From Akkermansia sp. (GTDB taxonomy: Bacteria; Verrucomicrobiota; Verrucomicrobiia; Verrucomicrobiales; Akkermansiaceae), in NCBI GenBank assembly GCA_017517385.1, contig JAFWZG010000054.1, positions 1 to 64,000 of the forward strand: a stretch of 64,000 nt of DNA, given 5' to 3'. How positions within the stretch are numbered: position 1 is the stretch's first letter; every line of letters starts with the position of its first letter. Made by a program: the position numbers and the translations under genes. Positions 25,714 to 34,204 of the stretch are shown here, piece by piece. The notes beneath the pieces were generated by a model. That model was not told the DNA's origin. It saw only the letters and a list, made by a program, of their open reading frames with translations, and made no database searches.

Positions 25714-26211
25714 ATGATGAGTCGTACTGCCATTTACGCCGGAAGCTTTGACCCACCCACCAACGGGCATCTGTGGATGATATCCCGCGGCGCGGAGATG
25801 TTTGATGCGCTTATCGTTGTGCTGGCTGTTAATCCGGATAAGGCCGGTTTTCTTTCCATTGAGGAACGCCGACGCTTGCTGAGCAGTATGGTGACCGGAC
25901 TGCCCGGAAATGTCAGGGTGGAAGTGGTGAAGCAGGGCTTTTTGGTGGATTTTGCCTCGCGCGTGGATGCCTCTTACCTGCTGCGAGGGATTCGGAATAC
26001 CATAGATTTTGAATATGAGAAGGCTATGGCCCGTATGAATGCCCGCATGCAGCCGGATATTCAGAGCGTCTTTCTTATGCCTCCCTCTGAGTTGGAGGAA
26101 ATCAGCTCTTCCATGGTGCGTGGATTCGTCGGCTTGCCCGGGGGGGAGCGCTGGGTACAGGCATGTGTACCGCCCTGTGTTGCTGAGGTGATTTGTAAGC
26201 AGCGCAGCTGA
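25714..26211 (+). CDS. coaD: phosphopantetheine adenylyltransferase
   Basis: This 165-residue nucleotidyltransferase transfers AMP from ATP to 4'-phosphopantetheine, making dephospho-CoA. The substrate motif AGSFDPPTNGHL (with the TxGH-type nucleotide site), the VDASYLLRGIRNTIDFEYE segment and the C-terminal EISSSMVRG are typical of CoaD. Two adjacent ATG codons (25714 and 25717) are possible starts. It lies alone between the pilT terminator and its own downstream hairpin. Confidence 0.95.
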   Translation: MMSRTAIYAGSFDPPTNGHLWMISRGAEMFDALIVVLAVNPDKAGFLSIEERRRLLSSMVTGLPGNVRVEVVKQGFLVDFASRVDASYLLRGIRNTIDFEYEKAMARMNARMQPDIQSVFLMPPSELEEISSSMVRGFVGLPGGERWVQACVPPCVAEVICKQRS

Positions 26212-26238
26212 GAGCGTTATATTGACGCAGATTCTTGG

Positions 26239-26271
26239 GCCTCATCATTTTCTGAGTGGAAATGATGAGGC
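26239..26271 (+). terminator. perfect hairpin after coaD
   Basis: A 12-bp perfect stem GCCTCATCATTT (26239-26250) with AAATGATGAGGC (26260-26271) and a 9-base loop. The following tract is only weakly T-rich, so efficiency is uncertain. Confidence 0.65.
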
Positions 26272-26368
26272 TCTGTCATATATTTGCACGTGAATTGAAG
26301 TTGACTGTTTGTTTTAATGACGCGGTGAATTCTTGTAATAGGTATTAAAATGTTATATTATCTAATCC

Positions 26369-27181
26369 GTGACTACTTCTCCCAACAAAGCCCTGCGTCC
26401 GTATTGGCAATTAGCATCCCTTTGGGGAGTGGATGCAGCTTTGGCAGCAGTGTGTTGGAGTATATTCCTCGGTGTAGCATTTCAGGTGTCTATTTTGACT
26501 CCTTCTCCTGTGGTGAGTGTGTTTTCAGCGGTGTGGCTTGTGCTGCTGGGAGTTCGGCTCTTCAAGGCCATAGTAGGGGGAGATATTCGGAATGCTGATT
26601 ATTATCGCAGCCATCTCGCGGCGATGGTTGTTATCATACTTGCTGTAATCCTAGCAATCACGTGGATACTGCTTTGCGTGGCAGGCCAATCGATTCTGGA
26701 TTTTGCCAGTGTTCCTTTTCTGATATTACTGCTGGCATTTGTGCCCTTATTGAGCAGGTCACCTCAGTACAGAACCATCTGTTTATCTGCTGCTTTGGTG
26801 TTTACGCTTGCGGTACCTTCTCACTACTTCGCCTTTTTTGCATCACCGCTTCAGATGTTGCTGAATGCACCGCTGTGGTTATTGATAATTGTGTTTTTTA
26901 TGTTTTCGTCGATGCGGCGTCAGGATTGTGAGTCCGCCGAGCGTAGTATGGTGGTGTACTCAGTCAGCCTGATGGTGTTTTTCCTGTACTGCATATGGTA
27001 CTTGGCTGAGAGCCCAGAGTATCTGCATAGTATGTATTTGACTATTGCCGTATCCATTGTGAGTTTGCATATTCTTGGGCGGCTGAGGAAATACATGAGT
27101 GAGGAGGCTTGGTATGCCATTGGCTGGCCTATGATGGCCTTACCTCCTCTGCTGGGCATTTTTGCTTTTGCGCCGAATTAA
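26369..27181 (+). CDS. polytopic membrane protein, possibly a degenerate UbiA-like relative
   Basis: This 270-residue protein has about eight membrane segments, starts with GTG and has no recognised catalytic motif. The arrangement RPYWQLASLWGVDAALAA, then VWLVLLGVRLFKA and ADYYRSHL, loosely recalls UbiA-type prenyltransferase relatives in which a DRLxD motif sits at that position, but the aspartates are absent here. It converges on menC with a 4-bp overlap of the stop codons, so proximity to the menaquinone genes may be accidental. Otherwise I do not recognise it. Confidence 0.6.
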   Translation: MTTSPNKALRPYWQLASLWGVDAALAAVCWSIFLGVAFQVSILTPSPVVSVFSAVWLVLLGVRLFKAIVGGDIRNADYYRSHLAAMVVIILAVILAITWILLCVAGQSILDFASVPFLILLLAFVPLLSRSPQYRTICLSAALVFTLAVPSHYFAFFASPLQMLLNAPLWLLIIVFFMFSSMRRQDCESAERSMVVYSVSLMVFFLYCIWYLAESPEYLHSMYLTIAVSIVSLHILGRLRKYMSEEAWYAIGWPMMALPPLLGIFAFAPN

Positions 27182-28218
27182 ACGAAGGCTGTCGTAGCCT
27201 GTTCGTAGTACAATTGTGAGCCGATAAGGTGCACGGGATGGGGCTCGTCATCCGTAAAGAGTCTGCCCGTTCCCAGCCCCTGCAGCTGCCTTGGTGCAGC
27301 ATAGGCGCACCATTCTGCTAAAGCGGTGAGGCCTATGTGGCTTTCCAGCGCGGAGTTTACCCACCAGCTGATATTTCGTTCCTCTGCCAAGCTTGCCCAG
27401 CTCTCGGCGGCCAGAAGCCCACCATGGAGTGAAGGCTTGATGACGATAGCCTGCGGCCTGACGGTGTCCAGTAGGTGTTCACGTGAAGGGGAACAGATGA
27501 GCTCCTCATCCAGAGCAATAGGGAGGGGAGAATAGCGGCAAAGTTCAGCCAGCTCTTTACATTGTCCCGGGCGGATAGGCTGTTCAATGCTGTGAACTCC
27601 GGCGGCTGCCAGTTTTTCCAGTTTATTCAGGGCCTCTTGGGGGGTGAAGGCGCCATTGGCATCCACCCGGATTTCCGCCTGAGGAAAGGACAAATGAGCC
27701 TGACGAAGCATTTCCAGCTCGTGTGCAAAGGGGAGTGCTCCCACCTTCAGCTTTAGGCAGGTGAAACCCGCATTTATTCCTTTCGCCATGGCGGCGAGCA
27801 TGCTGTCCACGTCTGCCATCCAGATGAGATGGTGGATGGGGATTCCTTCTTCGCCCCGGGCAAAGGAGGTGTCCCAGCGCGGTTGCTCTGGGCGCAGGGC
27901 TGCGAGCAGGGCGCACTCTATACCGAATTGAATGGGTGAGGGTAGTGAGGCGTTTTTCAGCCCGCCTCGCTGTTCAATCTCGGCGCAACTTGCGGCCAGT
28001 TCGTCTGCTGTGGGAGCATGCAGCAGGCCGGGCATGGTGCAGCATTCACCATAGCCGCTACCTTCAGCCGTGTGCGCCTCGATGATATACGTCTCTCTCT
28101 CTGTTAAAGCTCCACGAGACGTCATAGCCGGCTTCCGGAAGTGCAGCACACGCCGCTCTACCCGCAGCGTGAAAGGCCGGGGGAAATCCAGAATCTGCGT
28201 GTGGTCAAAGCGGCGCAA
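27178..28218 (-). CDS. menC: o-succinylbenzoate synthase (menaquinone biosynthesis)
   Basis: This enolase-superfamily enzyme of about 346 residues dehydrates SHCHC to o-succinylbenzoate. Catalytic and metal residues are visible: KxK in TCLKLKVG, the aspartate of RVDANGAF, the glutamate of SIEQPI, the aspartate of ALDEEL and the C-terminal lysine in VIKPSLHGG. The frame is open back to 28380, but that would overlap menB by about 150 bp. Homology and spacing favour the TTG at 28218, 13 bp after the menB stop. It is the last gene of menD-menB-menC, and its stop overlaps the stop of the convergent membrane-protein gene. Confidence 0.9.
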   Translation of the reverse strand: MRRFDHTQILDFPRPFTLRVERRVLHFRKPAMTSRGALTERETYIIEAHTAEGSGYGECCTMPGLLHAPTADELAASCAEIEQRGGLKNASLPSPIQFGIECALLAALRPEQPRWDTSFARGEEGIPIHHLIWMADVDSMLAAMAKGINAGFTCLKLKVGALPFAHELEMLRQAHLSFPQAEIRVDANGAFTPQEALNKLEKLAAAGVHSIEQPIRPGQCKELAELCRYSPLPIALDEELICSPSREHLLDTVRPQAIVIKPSLHGGLLAAESWASLAEERNISWWVNSALESHIGLTALAEWCAYAAPRQLQGLGTGRLFTDDEPHPVHLIGSQLYYEQATTAFV

Positions 28219-28231
28219 AGGCTTGTGGGGC

Positions 28232-29050
28232 TTAGGGCATTTTGGGATACTTGGAGAAATCCGGCTTGCGTTTTTCCAAGAAAGCACGGGAGCCTTCATG
28301 CGCCTCGTCACACATGTAGAAAAGCATGGTGGCATCGCCTGCCAGTTCCTGGATGCCGGCTTGACCATCCAGCTCAGCATTCAAACCGGCCTTAATCATG
28401 CGTAAAGCAATGGGTGAGTGCATCATCATCTCTTCGGCCCACTGTACGTATTCATCCTCCAGCTGGGAGAGCGGCACTACTTTGTTCACGAGTCCCATTT
28501 CCAGAGCCTCCTGAGCATTGTATTTGCGGCAAAGGAACCAGATTTCACGCGTCTTCTTCTGGCCGATGCAGCGGGCCATGTAGGATGAGCCAAAGCCGGC
28601 ATCAAAGCTGCCTACGCGCGGGCCAGTCTGGCCGAAAATGGCATTTTCTGAAGCGATGGAGAGGTCACAGACAACGTGCAGCACATGCCCACCACCAATA
28701 GCGAAGCCGTTTACTGCTGCAATTACCGGCTTAGGCAGGGAGCGAATCTGTTTCTGCACATCCAGTACGGAGAGCCGGGGCACTCCGCCGCGGTCCATAT
28801 AACCGCCGTAACCTTTCACGTTCATGTCACCGCCGGCACAGAAGGCCACATCACCCGCTCCGGTGAGAACGACGACTGCTACATCCTGCATTTCTCGGCA
28901 GAGGTGCAGCGCATCGCTCATTTCAGCGGTGGTGAGAGGGGTGAAAGCGTTACGATAGCGCTCGCGGTTGATGGTGATACGGGCGATGCCGCCGTATTGC
29001 TCGAAGAGAATTTCCTCGTACTGTTTGATGGTTTTCCACTCGCGTTTCAT
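28232..29050 (-). CDS. menB: 1,4-dihydroxy-2-naphthoyl-CoA synthase
   Basis: This 272-residue crotonase-fold enzyme cyclises o-succinylbenzoyl-CoA to DHNA-CoA. Typical segments are [27 protein letters not shown] at the N-terminus (given here by its key residues: Tyr, Glu, Ile before GGIARI), [48 protein letters not shown] and [18 protein letters not shown]. The true start is the ATG at 29048-29050, because the longer open frame runs into menD. It lies 7 bp after menD and 13 bp before menC. MenE and MenF are not in the window. Confidence 0.94.
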   Translation of the reverse strand: MKREWKTIKQYEEILFEQYGGIARITINRERYRNAFTPLTTAEMSDALHLCREMQDVAVVVLTGAGDVAFCAGGDMNVKGYGGYMDRGGVPRLSVLDVQKQIRSLPKPVIAAVNGFAIGGGHVLHVVCDLSIASENAIFGQTGPRVGSFDAGFGSSYMARCIGQKKTREIWFLCRKYNAQEALEMGLVNKVVPLSQLEDEYVQWAEEMMMHSPIALRMIKAGLNAELDGQAGIQELAGDATMLFYMCDEAHEGSRAFLEKRKPDFSKYPKMP

Positions 29051-29057
29051 GGTGATG

Positions 29058-30662
29058 TCAGTATTGTGCGTTGAATTGTTTGAAGAAGGCTGCGTCCTTG
29101 GCGCTGTCGGTGAAGGCCTCCACGAGAACAGGGCGTGTGCCCGGTGTGGTGAGTGCAGCAAGGGCAGCGGGCCAGTCATGCTCGCTGTGAACACTCAGGT
29201 ATTCAAAATTGCAGCTTTGAGCCCAACCGGAGGCTGTGGCATGGTGGCTGCCGTTTACCAGAGGATTATCCGGTGTGGGGATGTAATCAAAGATGCCGCC
29301 GCCGCCATTGTTGATAAGGAGGATTTTTACCTGTGCCGGGATGCCCTGAAGCCACAGCGCATTCATATCATAGAAGAAGGAGAGGTCACCGCAGATGATG
29401 TACTGCGGGCGGGAATCACCCATAGCATATCCGAGAGCCGCTGAGAGCGAGCCTTCAATGCCGTTCACCCCGCGGTTACATTCTACCTGAGTATCTGCGG
29501 GTAGGGGGTAAAGCTGGGCAAAACGCACGGCTGAGCTGTTTGCCAAGTGAAGCACGCTTCCCTCAGGCATAGCGCCAAGCATATCACCCACCAGCTGCAT
29601 GCCACTGTAAGGGAACTGCGGTACCGGTACCGGGGTGAGCCAACGCTCGGCGTAGGATTCGTCACCATCCTCAGCAAAGGCAGAAAGAAGCTCCCACAGC
29701 TCGGCGGGGTCGCCCTCAATGACGCGTGTCAAATTGCAGAACGTATCCACCACAGCGCCATCCGGGCAGATGTGCCAGTGTTCGCGGGGCGGATTGTTGC
29801 GCAGGAGCGTTTTTAGGCGTTTGGAGATGATGCAGCCACCGTAAGTAATGAGCAAATCCGGGCTCATCGCGGCATCCGGTTCCGGGCCAAGGATGGCATC
29901 CGGTTGGGTGATAGCCAGAGCAGTGTTACAGAGATGCTCGCCAATGATGGCAAAGGCTTTTTCTGCCGCGAGTGAAGGGGGAACTTGGGCGTCTGCCGGT
30001 AATTGTCCCAGTAATATCAGGCGGCGTGGGCAGGCGGCTACCGTATTAAGAAGCTCTGTTTCTTCATCCGCATTCATTCTTGCCAGCTCTGTGCGGCGAA
30101 TGACTCTCGGAGTGGGCAGGGGCTCTTCCGTGGTGGCAAACAGGGGCTCACTAAGAGGTATGTTGATATGTACCGGGCCTCCTGCGCGGTGCGTAAGCTC
30201 CAGCAGCGCTTCATTCAGCAAGCGGTTCCGGTGCCAGCCTTCCTCTGCGGCTTCAGGAATTTGAACACTCATGCGGCAGAGCGCTCCAAAACATCCGGGC
30301 TGCGGAAGTGTTTGGCCGTCCTGCTGTCCAATCCAGCTGGCAGGGCGGTCTGCCGAGATTATGAGCAGCGGCAGGTGGCGGTAATGTGCTTCCGCTACTG
30401 CCGGATGCAGATTTAGCAATGCTGAGCCGGAAGTCACACATACTGCCACCGGCGCCTGTGCTTGGGCGGCCCAGCCGCAGGCGGTAAAGCCGGCGCTGCG
30501 TTCATCCGTGGCACCACGCAGTTCTACGCCATCCAGCTCTGCCAGACTAGCCACGATGGGCGAGTTCCTGCTGCCGGGGCATGCTACACAGCGGGTGATG
30601 CCATGGGCGAGCATGAGGCTGATTAAATCGCGGATGGATGCAGTGCTGCTGATGGTTGCCAT
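29058..30662 (-). CDS. menD: 2-succinyl-5-enolpyruvyl-6-hydroxy-3-cyclohexene-1-carboxylate synthase
   Basis: This thiamine-diphosphate enzyme of about 534 residues joins isochorismate and 2-oxoglutarate in the first committed menaquinone step. The N-terminal domain has [11 protein letters not shown] with the nearby [14 protein letters not shown] (catalytic glutamate of the ThDP cycle) and SADRPASW. The C-terminal domain has the ThDP-binding [12 protein letters not shown] and [13 protein letters not shown]. The open frame continues to 30680, but a clear promoter places the start at the ATG at 30662. It is the first gene of menD-menB-menC. Confidence 0.95.
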   Translation of the reverse strand: MATISSTASIRDLISLMLAHGITRCVACPGSRNSPIVASLAELDGVELRGATDERSAGFTACGWAAQAQAPVAVCVTSGSALLNLHPAVAEAHYRHLPLLIISADRPASWIGQQDGQTLPQPGCFGALCRMSVQIPEAAEEGWHRNRLLNEALLELTHRAGGPVHINIPLSEPLFATTEEPLPTPRVIRRTELARMNADEETELLNTVAACPRRLILLGQLPADAQVPPSLAAEKAFAIIGEHLCNTALAITQPDAILGPEPDAAMSPDLLITYGGCIISKRLKTLLRNNPPREHWHICPDGAVVDTFCNLTRVIEGDPAELWELLSAFAEDGDESYAERWLTPVPVPQFPYSGMQLVGDMLGAMPEGSVLHLANSSAVRFAQLYPLPADTQVECNRGVNGIEGSLSAALGYAMGDSRPQYIICGDLSFFYDMNALWLQGIPAQVKILLINNGGGGIFDYIPTPDNPLVNGSHHATASGWAQSCNFEYLSVHSEHDWPAALAALTTPGTRPVLVEAFTDSAKDAAFFKQFNAQY

Positions 30663-30670
30663 ACATAAGC

Positions 30671-30699
30671 ATACTAGCACAGAGCGGAGCCTTGTTCAA
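30671..30699 (-). promoter_or_regulatory. promoter of menD-menB-menC, near-leaderless
   Basis: On the minus strand TTGAAC (30694-30699), 17 bp, TAGTAT (30671-30676), then 8 bp to the ATG at 30662. The promoter overlaps the alternative upstream start codon and so excludes it. Confidence 0.65.
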
Positions 30700-30736
30700 A
30701 CCTTGCGCGCGTCAGCGCGTATGACTCAGCATTCTC

Positions 30737-30764
30737 TTGCGGTAGAAAAGAAAGATGCTATGAT
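30737..30764 (+). promoter_or_regulatory. promoter of the FG-GAP-like secreted protein gene
   Basis: TTGCGG (30737-30742), 16 bp, TATGAT (30759-30764), then 7 bp to the ATG at 30772. Confidence 0.5.
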
Positions 30765-30771
30765 GATTAGT

Positions 30772-31482
30772 ATGAAGGGCTTCTTCGTTTCTCTCAGTAT
30801 CTTTGCCTCCGCCGCTCATGCAGCAGAGGCCCATAGTGATTTCGGCTATTTCGGGGATTTACCTGAGTTTACACCGGGTGCCGGTGAGCGCCAGTCATAC
30901 TTTATTCCTGCTGCCATCGATGTAGGGGGCCGTCTTCCTGACCTCATCATGCAGGCTCATTCTCGGCTTTGGTTCTTCATTAATGAGTCTAAGCGTGGGA
31001 AGGTTCTGTTCTCTGAGCCCATTGTGCTGAAGTCAACGGATAATCAGAATGTGGAAACGGATGGTGTTGCCGTGGTGGAGGGCTATAAACTCATTGTTCG
31101 CATGAAGGATGGCTCTCTTGTGTATGCCGCTGTGGTGGGTGAAGACGTACCCGTTCTTCAGCTGGGGACCCCGGTCCGGCGGACGGATGGTACTCCGCTT
31201 TGTATTCCGAATCACCGTTTTCTGTTGGTGGATGAGAATGCGGATTCTATCCCTGATTTGAATACTCCCTCGGGGACATATTTCGGTGAAATACTGAATG
31301 GCGAATTGCGCTTTGGGAACCGGCTGCTGCCAGCTGAGAATGAAGTGGCGCATTATGCAACCTCTCGCCAGTACTCGGCCATCGCTGATTTTGATGGTGA
31401 CGGCACTCCGGATATGGTGAAAGGCGGTGAAGATACACGTCATCCTTGCAGTTTAATAGGAATTAAATCAGAATCTGATTAA
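30772..31482 (+). CDS. secreted protein with FG-GAP/VCBS-like calcium motifs
   Basis: This protein of about 236 residues has a clear signal peptide (MKGFFVSLSIFASAAHAAEA). The body shows beta-propeller-like strands and two Asp-rich calcium-type loops, DENADSIPDLNT and ADFDGDGTPDMVKGG, like those of FG-GAP/VCBS repeats. It may be an extracellular binding protein, but no catalytic residues are recognisable. The frame is open far upstream into the divergent menD region, yet the promoter and signal peptide support the ATG at 30772. About 150 bp separate it from the GH109 gene. Confidence 0.75.
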   Translation: MKGFFVSLSIFASAAHAAEAHSDFGYFGDLPEFTPGAGERQSYFIPAAIDVGGRLPDLIMQAHSRLWFFINESKRGKVLFSEPIVLKSTDNQNVETDGVAVVEGYKLIVRMKDGSLVYAAVVGEDVPVLQLGTPVRRTDGTPLCIPNHRFLLVDENADSIPDLNTPSGTYFGEILNGELRFGNRLLPAENEVAHYATSRQYSAIADFDGDGTPDMVKGGEDTRHPCSLIGIKSESD

Positions 31483-31522
31483 CTGATAGTCAGTGTGCTG
31501 TGGAGGGTGGCGTAGAAATGGC

Positions 31523-31551
31523 TTGACAAAATATACTTAAATTAATAGAAT
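31523..31551 (+). promoter_or_regulatory. strong promoter of the GH109 gene
   Basis: Consensus TTGACA (31523-31528), 17 bp, TAGAAT (31546-31551). Transcription would start near 31558, giving a leader of about 73 nt, unlike the leaderless genes in this window. Confidence 0.75.
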
Positions 31552-31630
31552 AACACAAGTCAAACGTGGGCACTGTGACAGTGTGTCTACCGCTTGCACC
31601 ACATATTTCTTCTAATACCATAACAAACAT

Positions 31631-33271
31631 ATGAAACTGAACAAAGTATTCGCTTTAGCGTTTGCAGTCGTTTTCGCTGCAACGGGTCTGAATGCTCAGT
31701 CTCTTTCTCCTGATACCAGGACGCATTGGGATAAGGGTACGCTTGTTGTTGAGACTCCTGAGCGCCCCGAGGGGCAGCAGCACGCCATCGGTCTGACAGC
31801 TCCCGCCATGAAGACTGTGCGCGTGGCTTTCGTGGGCCTTGGTATGCGTGGTTCCAGTGCAGTTCCTCGCTTCACCCACATCCCCGGTGTGGAAGTAGTA
31901 GCTCTGTGTGACTACAGCCGTGAGCGCGCTGAGAAGTGCCAGGAATCCCTTCGTCGCGCGGGCTTGGCTCCTGCTGCTATTTACTACGGTGCTGAGGGCT
32001 ACAAGGAGCTCTGCCAGCGTCCTGATGTGGACCTTGTTTACATCGCTACGGACTGGGATCATCACTTCCCCGTGGCTGAGTATGCCATGCAGAACGGCAA
32101 GCATGCAGCCATCGAGGTGCCTAGTGCTATGAATCTCCAGCAGTGCTGGGCTCTCATTAACCTTGCTGAGTCCAAGCGCGTACACTGCATGATTCTTGAG
32201 AACTGCTGCTATGACTGGTTTGAGTTGGACTGCCTTAACATGGCTCAGCAGGGCGTTCTCGGTGAGGTGATTTACGCCAAGGGTGCTTACATTCACAATC
32301 TGGACGAGTTCTGGGACGAATACTGGGTGAACCCCGAGAACGATCCTCAGAAGCTCGGCTGGCGTATGCTTTACAACCGCGATAACCGTGGTGACGTGTA
32401 TGCCACTCACGGCCTCGGTCCTGTGGCTCAGGTGATGAACATTCACCGCGGTGACCGCTTCCGCACGCTCGTTGCTATGGATACCCGTTCCGTTCGCGGT
32501 CGTCAGTATGTGGAGCGTGTAACCGGCGAGCCTTGCCCGAACTTCCGCAACGGCGACCACACCACCACCCTCATGCGCACTGAGAATGGTTGCGTGGTGG
32601 AGATTCAGCACAATGTGATGACTCCCCAGCCCTACAACCGCCTCTTCCAGCTTGTCGGTACTCAGGGCTTTGCCAACAAGTACCCCATCGAGGGCTTTGC
32701 TATTGATGCTGCTCAGCTGGCTGCTAACGGTGCTGCTCCCCGCATCGATGACCTCAGCTCCCACAGCTTCATGCCTGAGGAGGAGATGGAAGCTCTCCGC
32801 GAGCGTTATCGTCACCCCATCATTAAGCGCTATGGCGAGATGGCTGAGCGCGTAGGTGGCCACGGCGGTATGGACTTCTTCATGGACGCCCGCCTCGTCT
32901 ACTGCCTCCAGAACGGTCTGCCGCTGGACATGGACGTGTACGACCTTGCTGAGTGGTGCTGCCTTGCAGAGCTGGGTACCCTCTCCATGGATAACAACAA
33001 CTGTGCCGTGGCTTTCCCGGACTTCACCCGTGGCCACTGGAATGAGGTGCAGGGTTACAAGCATGCTTGGGCTTCCCCCGAGCAGGAGGCTGCTACCACC
33101 GCAGCCGCTGAGGCTTACACCGCTGCTCAGCGTGCCGCCGTTCAGGCTTGCGACCTCTGGAATCTGTACGACGCCGCACGGAACGCCGAGGAAGGCGAGG
33201 CTAAGGAGGCTGCTCAGCGCGCTTACGATGAAGCCGCAGCCCGCGCCCGCGCTATCTACAACGCAAACTGA
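31631..33271 (+). CDS. GH109-type alpha-N-acetylgalactosaminidase (Gfo/Idh/MocA fold)
   Basis: This 546-residue exported protein has a signal peptide (to about GLNA). The Gfo/Idh/MocA Rossmann domain has VGLGMRGSSAV for NAD binding, followed by VALCDYSRERAEKC, DLVYIATDWDHHFPVAEYAM and HAAIEVPSAM. The second domain includes YNRDNRGDVYATHGLGPVAQ, GGHGGMDFFMDARLVYCL and GLPLDMDVYDLAEWCCL, which are hallmarks of GH109 enzymes that remove terminal GalNAc (A antigen, mucin glycans) by an NAD-dependent mechanism. After the catalytic part comes an alanine-rich helical tail of about 60 residues, not usual for the family as I know it. It fits mucin foraging with the OgpA-like gene. Confidence 0.92.
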   Translation: MKLNKVFALAFAVVFAATGLNAQSLSPDTRTHWDKGTLVVETPERPEGQQHAIGLTAPAMKTVRVAFVGLGMRGSSAVPRFTHIPGVEVVALCDYSRERAEKCQESLRRAGLAPAAIYYGAEGYKELCQRPDVDLVYIATDWDHHFPVAEYAMQNGKHAAIEVPSAMNLQQCWALINLAESKRVHCMILENCCYDWFELDCLNMAQQGVLGEVIYAKGAYIHNLDEFWDEYWVNPENDPQKLGWRMLYNRDNRGDVYATHGLGPVAQVMNIHRGDRFRTLVAMDTRSVRGRQYVERVTGEPCPNFRNGDHTTTLMRTENGCVVEIQHNVMTPQPYNRLFQLVGTQGFANKYPIEGFAIDAAQLAANGAAPRIDDLSSHSFMPEEEMEALRERYRHPIIKRYGEMAERVGGHGGMDFFMDARLVYCLQNGLPLDMDVYDLAEWCCLAELGTLSMDNNNCAVAFPDFTRGHWNEVQGYKHAWASPEQEAATTAAAEAYTAAQRAAVQACDLWNLYDAARNAEEGEAKEAAQRAYDEAAARARAIYNAN

Positions 33272-33295
33272 TAGCTTCTACAATTCATAACAATC

Positions 33296-33334
33296 GCTCT
33301 GCCGCTAATCTTTGATTGACGGCAGAGCTTTTTT
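33296..33334 (+). terminator. intrinsic terminator after the GH109 gene
   Basis: A perfect 9-bp stem GCTCTGCCG (33296-33304) with CGGCAGAGC (33320-33328), then six T. It overlaps the predicted promoter of the next gene. Confidence 0.88.
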
Positions 33335-33339
33335 ATTCC
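33312..33339 (+). promoter_or_regulatory. possible promoter embedded in the GH109 terminator
   Basis: TTGATT (33312-33317), 16 bp, TATTCC (33334-33339), then 6 bp to the ATG at 33346. The -35 box lies in the terminator loop and the -10 directly after the T-run. Confidence 0.35.
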
Positions 33340-33345
33340 CTGAGT

Positions 33346-33978
33346 ATGAAGTGGGTACTTGCAAGACTTTTGATGATATTTGCCGTCTGTTTATCGTCCT
33401 GTACAGTAGTCAGCGTCACTAGCCGTGAATACGTGGACTCCATCGGTAATGAAGTTTACGAAATAGGGACGGAAAAACAGTACGAAATTTACTTCAAAGA
33501 CGGTGCTTATTACGCTCGAGTACCCTTGGTTCTTGCGCCGATGCATCCTTCTCTCATCTCGGTGGATACTCTCAGTATTTCTTCTGAAGGTTCTCTCCAC
33601 AGGTTCTCCTATCCACAGCGCAGATTTCCGCAAGGGAGGAAGCTAGGTGAAGTTTACGTGAAAGTAGAGCTGCTGAAATGGAATCCTCGTTATGCTCATT
33701 ATGAGGAAGTGGTTGCTCCCAACGCAGACTCTGCCCCCAAAGTGCTGACTAGCGCTGATTTTGCCGGCCAGAGATCCATTCTGCGTATTTCTCGTATGGA
33801 GTCCAATTGTCAGTATGACTTCAGGTGGGATTATGGTTTCACCTTGTACGATAATGAGCGTAGCTGGTTGCACTACGCGCTCTATCCGGTGCAGGGTGTA
33901 TGTCTGGTGCTCGATACTGCGCTTTCCCTCGCTCTTTCTCCCGTCGCTTTTCTGTTGTACGATTTGGGGCCATTGTAA
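33346..33978 (+). CDS. lipoprotein of unknown function
   Basis: This lipoprotein of about 210 residues begins MKWVLARLLMIFAVCLSSC with lipobox LSSC. The mature region contains beta-rich segments (SREYVDSIGNEVYEIG, YEIYFKDGAYYARVPLV), a middle part rich in Tyr and Arg, and a C-terminal hydrophobic stretch VCLVLDTALSLALSPVAFLLYDL that may be a membrane-embedded helix. I do not recognise the family. The frame is open from 33316, but that start lies in the terminator loop, so the ATG at 33346 is preferred. Confidence 0.75.
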   Translation: MKWVLARLLMIFAVCLSSCTVVSVTSREYVDSIGNEVYEIGTEKQYEIYFKDGAYYARVPLVLAPMHPSLISVDTLSISSEGSLHRFSYPQRRFPQGRKLGEVYVKVELLKWNPRYAHYEEVVAPNADSAPKVLTSADFAGQRSILRISRMESNCQYDFRWDYGFTLYDNERSWLHYALYPVQGVCLVLDTALSLALSPVAFLLYDLGPL

Positions 33979-34126
33979 TACAACATATCCCCAGGAAGTC
34001 GTACAAGCCTTGTGATACGGCCATTTGCATGGGGCTTCGATAGGGATGAATAATCATCTGCTCAGCCGGATAGTGCAGAGTTTGATATTATTTTTTTAGA
34101 ATCTTTTAAAATTTGGGCGATTCGTC

Positions 34127-34155
34127 TTGACTTTAAAAGTAAAAACAGATACTAT
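34127..34155 (+). promoter_or_regulatory. promoter of pflB-pflA
   Basis: TTGACT (34127-34132), 17 bp, TACTAT (34150-34155). The leader would be about 43 nt. I saw no convincing FNR box. Confidence 0.7.
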
Positions 34156-34204
34156 TCTTACACGGAAAAAGAGTCCGAAATTTCAACCCTAAACACGCTA
34201 TTTT

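Noticed and set aside
30508-30771. Longer N-terminus for the FG-GAP-like protein
   Set aside because: It would overlap the divergent menD gene and place the signal peptide in the middle of the protein; the promoter fits 30772.
31655-33064. Long open frame antisense to the GH109 gene
   Set aside because: It is a codon-bias shadow of the same kind; the forward protein is conserved throughout.
34023-34126. FNR-type operator upstream of pflB
   Set aside because: TTGAT occurs near 34081, but the matching ATCAA half-site at the right spacing is absent.
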